From Leptasterias polaris (lineage: Eukaryota > Echinodermata > Asteroidea > Forcipulatida > Asteriidae): 64,000 nt of DNA. Numbering within the stretch: the stretch's first letter is position 1; each line of letters begins with the position of its first letter. Made by a program: the position numbers and the translations under genes. Positions 57,101 through 64,000 of the stretch are shown piece by piece. Below the pieces are notes generated by a model. The model was not told where the DNA came from, did no database searches, and saw nothing but the letters and a program-made list of their open reading frames with translations. The stretch is from contig JAZGTN010000151.1 in assembly GCA_037783415.1 (NCBI GenBank), forward strand, positions 248,001-312,000. The letters run 5' to 3'.

Positions 57101-60100
57101 GAAAGATGTATAACAAGTTATCCAGGAAAACAACCATTCAAACAACAAATAGACACATTCACAATAATGAAAACCAAATCTAACATGTTGCCTCGAGAGT
57201 GAAATATTTTTTCTAAAAAGTGTTCATAAAAAAAAATACTCAAACCAACAAGTTCACACAATGATTAACCAATTAAAGGGAGTGTACACATTTGGTAATT
57301 ACTCAAAACATTACTGACTATAAAAACTTACTTGGTGAAGAGCACTGGAGAGCTATTAGAAAGCATTGTTAGAAACAACACCCTTTGAAGTACTGTAGTT
57401 TACTGGTAATATTTCACCAACAAATTTTATTCTTAGAAGCCTTTCTAAGTCTTTCTTCTGAAAGCACAACATTCTGTGCAACAATGGTAGTTTATTCTTA
57501 AATTCTTTTCTTGCAACTTCGATGACCAATTGAGCCATAAAAAAATTACAGACTTGTTATGCATGTTGTGATACACCAAGTGAGGATACTGGTCTTTGAC
57601 AACTACCAAAAGTTACCCTGCCTTTAGAGGAATAACAGGGCACGTGTGCAAGACTGAGTGCAAAATGAGCTCAATGTGTTGGTTGTTCTTTGTTACTTGT
57701 TGGTGCATTTTGTTTTATCAATTTAAACAATGTTGCAGTAATTTTGTTCTACTCCATACCGTCTTTGTCTTCCTCTAACTGCGCCCCGGTGTTCCCCCAG
57801 AAAGCAGAGACCTGCCGCCCTGTGTCTCCGTCCTCCGGCCGGTATGCACTCTCACGCCTCAAGTTGTCAACGGTGGTCACTTTTGACGGCAGAGTCGTAG
57901 GGACTTCCTCGGGGATTGCTGCAGTTGTTGTGGGTTTTGTCGTGGGCTCTAATCGGGGCAGTGTCATCGGTTCTGTCGTGGGAACCGTCGTGGGAACCGT
58001 CGTGGGAAATGTCGGGGATGGAGTCATTGTTGTTGGATTAACTACTGGTGGTATAAGAGTTGCAGTCGCAAGGATTTCATTTGGTGTTACTTTAGTTCTA
58101 AGATTATTGACTACATTTGAGGGATTTGTGGGGACTGATGTTTTTGGTGGTATAGTAGGAAAGTTCGGTGACCCTGGCTGATGTACATAGAATATTTCGT
58201 TGCCTTCTTTGTAGTTTATGTCCTTGTCTGGAAACGGACTCGACGCATATATGTTGTAATCCGGAGCCAAGTCGATGACCTCAATATTGACATCGACAAA
58301 GTTTTCATTATAAAATGGCATCGGCGTGGTTGTCTGCGGACCAATAGGCTGCTCTGTTAGCAAAGGGAACACATTTTCAGGGACGGCTCCGTTGTAAGAC
58401 TGATCTTCATTGGTGGATCCACTCTCGTCGGGCTGATGCACAGTCGGCGTGGTCGGTGGATCTTCCATTGTGTTTGGTGCAAGCGATTCTTTACCAGGAC
58501 GCTTCGGCCTGGGCTTGACCGTCGTGCCGCTGTTGAGAACTGGGAGAGTAAGATGGCTATCCGTGTCTTTCTGCAGATCGTCCGTTATGTTCAACGCGGT
58601 CCATGTCGATTCCGAGGCGAACTGTGGTGAAAACAAAGCTTGTAATAACTCCAAACGAGGTATTGTCTTAAGTTGTACTAAACGCTATACTAATCAAGTG
58701 GTTGAGTGGTTATAGACAACAGGACGTGCAATCACAAGGTTCGAATCCAACCAAGTTAACCGCTGATTTCACAATGACTAGAATAAGTATTGTCGTTTAG
58801 TTACTGAATCACAACTTATTTTTGTGCAATTCAAAATCATAGACGTCACACCAATGTTTGTATATGAGAGAGACTGGCTGTTGCCAGCTAGGCGTTCCCT
58901 TGTTGGGAAGATCATATAAACAAACAAACAAACACCCCTACAAACAAAACAAACAAGTATCGCTTTCGTATTACGGGATGTCGACGGAATTGCACATTAT
59001 TGTTTATACTGCTCTTCATCAGTAATTTTAAAGCGTTGCCTCATAGTACCAGTACTCTGTATAAATGGGTTTGATAGCTACAATGATCGCGATCTAACCA
59101 CTGAATTCCGAAGACAAACAAGTGCATATGCCACTCCAACCCCCGAACCCCCGTCTTCCCCTCAGTTAAAAACACAAGAACAAAACGTATACCGAAGACA
59201 TTTTGCTATGATTAAAAGAGGGCCCATCATAGTTTACAATCACCTGTACGTTAAACGTGTGTTGCAATATTGAACTAGATCAAGGAACGGTAACAAGTTT
59301 GAATCCGAGACTACATTCCTTCAAGTATTCAAGTTCTTAAGGCTCTTAACTTGTTGCAAAGGATCCCCAAGGAAGTTGATAATTATATTCGTTAATTCAA
59401 TTTGATAATTGATTGAAAAAGACAATTTCTAATTCTGCATCCATGTGTTACCTTGTCAGTCAACTGCACCTTGCACATCTTTAACATCAGGTTCATCATC
59501 ACACATGCATACAATCACAAAACCACCATAATCCATCAAAGGGATGGAGGAGGGGGCCTAGAGGAAAAATTAGTCAGATGAAAAGAAAAAGAAAAAATAT
59601 TTGAAGAAGACCTGGCAACTCACCGTTCCCATCGGCATGGCACATTGCAAGGCTGCTGCTTCTGGGTCGTTGATCAACGCCAGTTGTTCAATGTCTCCCT
59701 GTGGAATGGTTTGGTGGAGAGAGAAGTAATTGAGTGTGCAATTTTTGGTTGTTTATGTTTGTAAACCTTTTGTAACATTCATACACTTTTAAAACTAATT
59801 TCCATGAAATAAAAATCCTAGTTTTAAATAGTTTTGTTGGCATTTTGTAACAAACACAATAATTGAAGTATAAGATGAGATGCTCGTTTAGCACAGAGAT
59901 TTTAAATTGGACATTCTCTTTTCGGAAATTTTCCTGAAAATTTACATTGACCTTGGTAATACTTTTCCACGTTGGAATTACCAAATTCTTTGTATTGGCT
60001 CAGTCTATAGACCATGTGACCTGTGACATCACATGTTTACAAAAGAGCCACAAAGCCTGCACTTCCTCCAGGCAAGATTTGTACACAGCTCAATGGAAAA

Positions 60101-62061
60101 ATACATCATAGTCTGATATTTTATGGAGAGTGCACTGTCTGATTTGTATCAACTTTTGATGCGAAGAAAGAGGAGCCATCTCAAAACTGGTCCGGCCGTT
60201 ATTTTTACCAAACTTGAACTTGAATGTCTACACAAAGTGTGAAGATCGGTGGAGTATCTTGCCTGCCAGGAAATGCTCTGGAATTTACAAGGTCACTCTT
60301 TTGTAGACAAAGGTTTCTGGTATGTACGGTTATGATTTTCTGAAACAATCAAAAGGGCTTTAAAATAAGAACTTTGTGTAAAGTAAATCAGAGGGGGAAA
60401 AAATTAAGTTACAATTAAAATGCATTCTTGACAATATCAATTATTTTTGTCTAACAGATACACTAGGAAATGCTTATAATCTCAAGTGACCACAAGCAGC
60501 TCTAAAGATCCAAACGTAAACTCAAAGGACCTTGACTGAGGTAGGCCTACTTTGCTGACTTGAGGTACGACTAAAGCACTGGCGATTAAACTCAACTCTG
60601 CGTAAAAGCGGGTCCGTTAACTCTGCGTAAAAGCGGGTCCGTTAACTCTGCGTAAAAGCGGGTCCGTTAACTCTGCGTAAAAGCGGGTCCGTTAACTCTG
60701 CGTAAAAGCGGGTCCGTTAACTCTGCGTAAAAGCGGGTCCGTTAACTCTGCGTAAAAGCGGGTCCGTTAACTCTGCGTAAAAGCGGGTCCGTTAACTCTG
60801 CGTAAAAGCGGGTCCGTTAACTCTGCGTAAAAGCGGGTCCGTTAACTCTGCGTAAAAGCGGGTCCGTTAACTCTGCGTAAAAGCGGGTCCGTTAACTCTG
60901 CGTAAAAGCGGGTCCGTTAACTCTGCGTAAAAGCGGGTCCGTTAACTCTGCGTAAAAGCGGGTCCGTTAACTCTGCGTAAAAGCGGGTCCGGTACAACAT
61001 TTTGCTTCATGATGCATGGTTTTTGTATCGCGGGTAGTAGATCCATTGGGAAAGGATGTGAAACGAACAGTTGAAACGATGTTCAACATTCTCTTCCGGA
61101 AGATGACAAGATGATGATGTAGAATTGTCTCCTTATGTCTGATTGCAATGATTTGAGTTAAATTGACAATGACATTATGATCGATGACACTGCAGTGAAA
61201 TCCTCTGAGTTTAATTAAACCTTTAGACATTCGTAATGATTTTCATTCAAGCAGAGATCAATGCTGTTTTATCTCCTATTATTTTGGTTCAACACCCCCC
61301 CCCCCTTCAAAACCGCTTTGACTACGCCACTTCTTCAGACTATACTACCTTACACCTTAACTCCTACCTGTAAATCATGGACCTAAAAATGGGCCACCCT
61401 CTTAGCAACTTGATCAATGGGCTTTTAGATTGTTAGGCTATGATTTATGTGAAAAATAAACATAAATACGAGGCATGTAAACACATTGCATAATGCATGT
61501 CTTATTCTTTAAATTTATATACCTCAAAGTACATGTCGATCATGTTAGGCTTGGAGTTCCCGATGGAAATATCTCCCGGTCCGTTCACTCTGATCGCCTC
61601 ACCGTCCTCCAACTCCACCCCAAATTCCTTGGTGCAATCTGCGAACATCGTCACCGAGTCCCTTCTCACGCTGAAGGCCAGCATATGCCACTTCCTCTCC
61701 AAGACCGAGTAGCCGGAGAAGCTGACGGCGTCCGGGCGCATCTTCCCGGTCACGGCATCCCGCCGACTGAAGACTAGTGCGGGAGACGAGCTCAGCTGGA
61801 CCCCGAGTTGGACCTCCCCGTCCGGTCCGGTGATCAGCACTGCGTAGAGGTACCCGTTGAGGTTACTGGCGAAGTAGCGGGGCGGCTTGACCACCATGAG
61901 GATGGAGAACTCTTCGGGAAATCCTTGTGGATAGACGGTGGAGATTGGAACCTTCAATACAGCGTCTTGTGAGATGTGAAATGCTTTCCACCGACGGGGG
62001 GATCGACGCACACCAGCAGGGAACGACGACAGTGACATGAACTGCAACAGATCTTTAACCT
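42056..62061 (-). CDS. Gene C: secreted matrix protein, TSPN + linker + 2 TSP1 + 6 EGF (13 exons seen, 5' partial)
   Basis: Exons in transcript order are 62061-61523, 59698-59624, 58621-57760, 56419-56264, 53468-53307, 53161-53066, 51221-51129, 47727-47632, 46841-46746, 46061-45966, 45032-44934, 44622-44535 and 42131-42056. All junctions keep frame; 843 residues are visible, ending TGA at 42058-42056. The N-terminal TSPN/laminin-G domain (about residues 1-204 of the visible part) resembles that of collagens V/XI, ending [17 protein letters not shown] 287-residue Pro/Thr-rich acidic linker follows, then two TSP1 repeats with W-x2-W and CSRTCG motifs, six 6-Cys short EGF repeats, and a Tyr-periodic tail. 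The order recalls thrombospondin-1 (TSPN, TSP1, EGF), but the calcium-binding type 3 and C-terminal domains are absent. The signal-peptide exon was not found and probably lies beyond the window. It is likely an extracellular matrix or adhesion protein. Confidence 0.85.
42160..43080. repeat. AT-rich degenerate minisatellite (TTGATAAATAGA-like)
   Basis: Dozens of variants of GATAAATTGATCAATAGA and TTTATAGAAAATTGAT fill about 900 bp of the last intron of gene C. Minus-strand open frames here (for example 42140-42421) come from this low-complexity sequence. Confidence 0.75.
43423..43527. repeat. Three tandem copies of a 35-bp unit
   Basis: A unit beginning GAACCATCAACAACATGCCC and ending GCAAGCACAGTC is repeated three times without visible changes. 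It is intronic. Confidence 0.9.
43828..43995. repeat. Dispersed GACCCGGAATC-type repeat, copy 3
   Basis: It shares AACCAGTTTCCGGGTCAGCC, TTTCTGGGTCAAGCCCACA and GATCCGGTTCAATTCT with the copies at 20700 and 37265. Confidence 0.6.
44074..44414. mobile_element. MITE, family M3, copy 2 (inverse of copy 1)
   Basis: The ends are AAAGGGTGTGTACAAC and GTTGTACACACCCTTT, a perfect inverted pair. The interior matches 9805-10150 in reverse. It lies in gene C's penultimate intron region. Confidence 0.8.
44535..44622 (-). CDS. Gene C exon 12: Pro/Asn-rich linker
   Basis: The acceptor TTTTATTGTCAATACAG precedes 44622 and the donor AG|GTAAGT follows 44535. It enters in phase 1 and leaves in phase 2, the only such change in the gene. 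It encodes [20 protein letters not shown] and FARTNSAH. The other two frames contain stops. Confidence 0.75.
44934..45032 (-). CDS. Gene C exon 11: EGF repeat 6
   Basis: Encodes [20 protein letters not shown] then [13 protein letters not shown], with six cysteines in the short C-x3-C-x5-C-x5-C-x-C-x8-C spacing. The acceptor is CTCTGTTGTCAG and the donor is A|GTAAGT, phase 1 to 1. Confidence 0.88.
45966..46061 (-). CDS. Gene C exon 10: EGF repeat 5
   Basis: Encodes [20 protein letters not shown] then [12 protein letters not shown], with six cysteines. The acceptor is TTTTCTTGACAG and the donor is G|GTGAGC, phase 1 to 1. Confidence 0.88.
   Translation of the reverse strand, partial: PFVPGLVRMAGLASGQVYVDAQRPIEVSLVK
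46746..46841 (-). CDS. Gene C exon 9: EGF repeat 4
   Basis: Encodes [20 protein letters not shown] then [12 protein letters not shown], with six cysteines. The acceptor is GAATTTTTTAG and the donor is C|GTAAGT, phase 1 to 1. Confidence 0.88.
47040..47290 (-). repeat. Dispersed repeat, SINE/LINE 3'-end type
   Basis: Minus-strand blocks TTGTCCTTCGGATGGGACGT and AGCAAGACACTTAACCAGTA are of a kind I recall as widespread in invertebrate short retroposon tails. Class assignment is from memory and weak. It lies in the intron upstream of EGF exon 9. Confidence 0.35.
47632..47727 (-). CDS. Gene C exon 8: EGF repeat 3
   Basis: Encodes [20 protein letters not shown] then [12 protein letters not shown], with six cysteines. 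The acceptor AATGTTGTAG is preceded by a 20-base poly-C tract (minus strand, 47758-47739) acting as the pyrimidine tract. The donor is G|GTAAGT, phase 1 to 1. Confidence 0.88.
48992..49036. repeat. Perfect 22-bp palindrome with 1-nt centre
   Basis: The left arm CAATAATTCTTTATGAGACA plus AA, a single T, then the exact complement of the arm. It is intronic. It could extrude as a hairpin or be the remnant of a foldback element. Confidence 0.85.
51129..51221 (-). CDS. Gene C exon 7: EGF repeat 2
   Basis: Encodes [20 protein letters not shown] then [11 protein letters not shown], with six cysteines and one residue shorter than its neighbours. The acceptor is TTATTATTTTCGCAG and the donor is C|GTGAGT, phase 1 to 1. 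Confidence 0.88.
52193..52655. mobile_element. MITE with TAGACCCC inverted ends (larger member)
   Basis: The left end TAGACCCCGTTGCAT pairs with the right end ATGCAAGGGGTCTA. Inner blocks ACAATGGAAACG, GCCAATGA..TCTTCCTT and TTTGACC..AGTGAGGGCG are shared with 55977-56149. The roughly 290 extra bases in the middle suggest an insertion. Confidence 0.65.
53066..53161 (-). CDS. Gene C exon 6: EGF repeat 1
   Basis: Encodes [20 protein letters not shown] then [12 protein letters not shown], with six cysteines. The acceptor is TTTTACACTACAG. The donor G|GTACAA is weaker than its neighbours. Phase 1 to 1. Confidence 0.85.
53307..53468 (-). CDS. Gene C exon 5: TSP1 repeat 2
   Basis: Encodes [20 protein letters not shown] through [21 protein letters not shown]-x2-W is a C-mannosylation motif and CSRTCG fits the O-fucose consensus. 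The acceptor is TTTGTTCATGTAG and the donor is G|GTAAAA, phase 1 to 1. Confidence 0.88.
55977..56149. mobile_element. MITE with TAGACCTTATGCAT inverted ends (short member)
   Basis: The left end TAGACCTTATGCATTGACGT and the right end, ACGTCATATGCATAAGGTCTA minus one base, are inverted; the element is 173 bp. It is related to 52193-52655. TGACGTCA-like sites just inside both ends match the CRE/ATF palindrome. Confidence 0.75.
56264..56419 (-). CDS. Gene C exon 4: TSP1 repeat 1
   Basis: Encodes [38 protein letters not shown] and [10 protein letters not shown]. It has six cysteines with W-x2-W and CSRTCG motifs. The acceptor is TTAATACTTTTAG and the donor is G|GTAAGT, phase 1 to 1. Confidence 0.88.
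57273..57628. mobile_element. MITE, family M1, copy 3
   Basis: The left end TTAAAGGGAGTGTACACATT is followed by TGGTAATTACTCAAAA as in copy 1; the right end is CCCTGCCTTTAGAGG. The interior CTTGCAACTTCGATGACCAA and GATACACCAAGTGAG match. It lies in gene C intron 3. Confidence 0.75.
57760..58621 (-). CDS. Gene C exon 3: Pro/Thr-rich acidic linker
   Basis: The acceptor GTTTTCACCACAG precedes 58621 and the donor G|GTATGG follows 57760. The exon is 862 nt, phase 0 to 1. It encodes a 287-residue low-complexity region: a basic KPRPKRPGK, an acidic Tyr-containing part ([26 protein letters not shown]), then [16 protein letters not shown] mucin-like sequence. In collagens V/XI the equivalent variable region is also acidic and tyrosine-containing. 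Confidence 0.85.
58690..58936 (+). mobile_element. tRNA-derived SINE-like element
   Basis: A possible A box TGGTTGAGTGG (58699) and B box GGTTCGAATCC (58738) are spaced as in tRNA genes. The acceptor stem does not pair. About 170 bp later the sequence ends in an AAAC repeat tail (58917-58936). This head-and-tail layout is typical of SINEs. Confidence 0.5.
59624..59698 (-). CDS. Gene C exon 2: C-terminal strand of TSPN domain
   Basis: Encodes [19 protein letters not shown] then AMPMGT. The acceptor CAAACCATTCCACAG precedes 59698 and the donor ACG|GTGAGT follows 59624, phase 0 to 0. GDIxQLxIxxDPxAA..C is the characteristic close of collagen V/XI-type TSPN domains. Confidence 0.88.
60592..60991. 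repeat. Perfect minisatellite, 25-bp unit, 16 copies
   Basis: The unit beginning CGTAAAAGCGGGTCCG recurs every 25 bp from 60601 to 60976 with no visible differences between copies. Each junction contains GTTAAC. There are no variable spacers, so it is not CRISPR-like. It lies in gene C intron 1. Confidence 0.97.
61523..62061 (-). CDS. Gene C exon 1 in window: TSPN/laminin-G domain
   Basis: The acceptor TTTTTGTTTTCAG precedes 62061 and the donor GAG|GTATAT follows 61523. The exon is 539 nt, phase 1 to 0. It encodes [39 protein letters not shown] and ADCTKEF. The FPE.FSIL, KWH and (V)DC positions match the TSPN family. GC content is clearly higher than in the surrounding introns. It begins mid-codon, so at least one upstream exon is missing. 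Confidence 0.88.
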
Positions 62062-64000
62062 CTGAAAACAAAAATCACAATCACATTTCACTATAGTAAT
62101 CCACCTAGAAGTTTGTTTTGTAAACTTTCACTTGACGGTCAATTCCACCCAAGCTCATGATACGCCAGTATCATGTACATGAATAAACTTCAAACTGAGG
62201 GGATATCACTGATAAAACAAATAACAGAAGGCAAAACAAAATATGTATTGTAGGAAAATATGACGAGATTGGTATTGAGGAACATTTTGAAAGAGTTGAT
62301 GAATTTCGGATCCGACTTGGCTCGATCCGTCAGTCATGTTAATTCGTGCACTGTCCGTAAGAGGCCTTCGAATTGGCAAACAGAGCCTAAGCCGAAGCCT
62401 AAGCCTAAGCCGAAGCCGAAGCCGAAGCTAAAATCGAAGCCGGAGCCAAGGCAAAGCCGTGGAAAGGGTCTTTACATGACTTTACATTACTTGTGTAACA
62501 CATCGTTTTAAAAGAGAAAATGTATTGACTGTGTTGAGGAGCTTTCAATTTCGCGCAAAAACGCGAAGTTTAGTGGCTACTAATTTGCCGTAAATCACCG
62601 GGTAAATCTATATTACATATATTTTTACATCCTACTTGAGGAATTGTTCAGGAATAACTTAATGATCACTTTTTGGGGGGGGAAATAATGTATAAAATGC
62701 CTTTGCTGCACATTCTGATTTCTATTTATCAAAATCGAAACAAGAATTAAGGCTGGAGATAAAAGTTCTACCAAAGGTTCGTAATATTTCACTCGCAGGC
62801 CTGTTGGTATAAATTGATCGAAAGTATAGCTTTTGGATAAATAAAAAAACATTTAACTTATTATTCCACTCATCACCACAGCTGCACCGTGGCTTTAAAA
62901 TATTGTACAGAGCAAAGAAATCTTATCTTCAATATTCGAAGGAAGGAGTGACTGGTGGCAAGGCAGTATGTAAAGATCAGCATTCCTTTCGGATGCCACG
63001 GGTCGCCCTATATACAAATCTGACACTGATATACAGAAATAGAGGCTGGCGAGTCGTAGAAATTCATAAATCTTATCCGGGCTTGTCAGCAAATTGTTTC
63101 ATACTCAAATAAACATTGGGGATTCTATACAGGATTTTGTTTTGTCCTGGTGGGAATTTCTTACGGTCTAAGGTGACAAACCTTATCGGTGAACCATACT
63201 CACTCGGCGTCTCACATATTTTATTCTGGACGTCTATATTTAATGAAAAGAGATCGTTTCTTTTAACAAGCATGAATTATAACGAATGCACTTTTACGAA
63301 AGGTCATGGTTCATGCTCACTGAGGCTGCTGTAGAGAGATGTGCTTAGCAGGGTTGCCGGGAACCTGCTAAAGGTTTTGAACGACATGTAGGGAGTGTTA
63401 CTCGGTAACCAGCTTCATTGTGCTAACTGACTCCCATTGGAGGTGGATTTTCTACCCATCGTGTCTACGCAATTGGCGTCAGTCGTTCTGCTAATCTAAA
63501 TTTCCCCCATGTGTCCCCACTTCCTTGGAGTTGCCTGACAAACATGCAGTAGTTGCGTGGAAACGGTAACACACGAGGGCGCCTGGCCGCCGTGTACCTA
63601 AGTGAACCCCACTGGGTTAATGAGACAAAATGCCTCCGTTCTTGGTGCTGACGATCCTTATGCAACTCCACACAAACAATTATAATTTGTGATCTTTCAC
63701 GGCTTGTCACTATTTTGGGGGGAAGGTGCAGGTGGTTGTAGCATAGAAAGACCGTGGGGGGAAAGCAGGAGACAAATCCATGATTATCGAGAAACAAATT
63801 CTTTAACGGTATCCCTTCTGAGAAATTACTCTGCCTAAAATTCTGTCGGTCGACTCAACAAAATCGCAATTGAAGACCCATCAAATGCGTTAAGGGACAT
63901 TGAGAGAGAAATAAAATTAAAGACATGGCTTACACCTCTATTCATTTTTGTTTTGTTTTTTTCAATTCAACTGGACATTTATTTCCATATTCCAAAATGT
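62062..64000. other. Upstream intron or flank of gene C
   Basis: No signal-peptide exon joining in phase 1 to the TSPN exon was found on the minus strand here, though a short one could be missed. It contains the hexanucleotide repeat at 62386-62452. Other open frames lack support. Confidence 0.4.
62386..62452 (+). repeat. Hexanucleotide microsatellite (AAGCCG/AAGCCT)
   Basis: About eleven units of AAGCCG or AAGCCT with a few substitutions. The encoded Lys-Pro run in the 62260-62511 frame is a by-product. Confidence 0.8.

Noticed and set aside
57690..58181. 163-residue Val/Gly-rich frame on the plus strand
   Set aside because: It is the antisense of the Pro/Thr-rich linker exon of gene C.
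60592..60991. CRISPR-like array
   Set aside because: Units are contiguous with no spacers and the genome is eukaryotic; it is a minisatellite.
63465..63797. Candidate first exon of gene C on the minus strand
   Set aside because: The Met-led frame does not look like a signal peptide and I see no phase-1 donor that would join to the TSPN exon.

Overview
This window is eukaryotic. Genes are split into small exons with GT..AG introns, intergenic DNA is AT-rich, and there are many short inverted-repeat transposons, long poly-G/poly-C runs and a recurring palindrome, TAGGCCTA. The gene content (SEA-domain membrane mucins, a TSPN/TSP1/EGF matrix protein, a piggyBac transposase) and repeat style suggest a marine invertebrate deuterostome, most likely an echinoderm. 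That assignment is inference and rests on no database search.

Layout. Positions 1-7787 hold no convincing gene, only transposon remnants. Gene A (+, 7809-12954, six exons, 308 aa) is a small type I membrane protein: signal peptide, Thr-rich 5-residue repeats, SEA domain, transmembrane helix and short tail. From 13 to 22 kb lies intergenic DNA with nested miniature transposons and scattered repeats. Gene B (+, 22004-37035, five exons, about 2309 aa) is a giant relative of gene A. A 6.4-kb exon carries 27 copies of a 45-residue Ser/Thr-rich repeat and 8 copies of a 38-residue Glu/Pro-rich repeat, followed by the same SEA / linker / transmembrane exon series in the same intron phases. Its first intron contains a piggyBac-type element with an open 580-aa transposase on the opposite strand. 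From 37.0 to 42.0 kb is intergenic DNA between two convergent genes. Gene C (-, 62061 down to 42056, 13 exons seen, 5' end outside the window or unrecognised) encodes a secreted matrix protein: a fibrillar-collagen-type TSPN/laminin-G domain, a Pro/Thr-rich acidic linker, two TSP1 repeats, six short EGF repeats and a tyrosine-periodic C-terminal tail.

How the genes relate. Genes A and B appear to be tandem paralogues whose SEA/TM chassis is conserved while the mucin exon differs enormously in size. Both keep a GS(I/V)-type SEA self-cleavage motif, so each is predicted to be a two-chain, surface-tethered glycoprotein. Gene C is unrelated and built from symmetric phase-1 exons. All exon boundaries were derived by hand from splice-site sequence and frame continuity: in all three models every junction keeps frame and the last exon ends at a stop. 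No transcript evidence was available.
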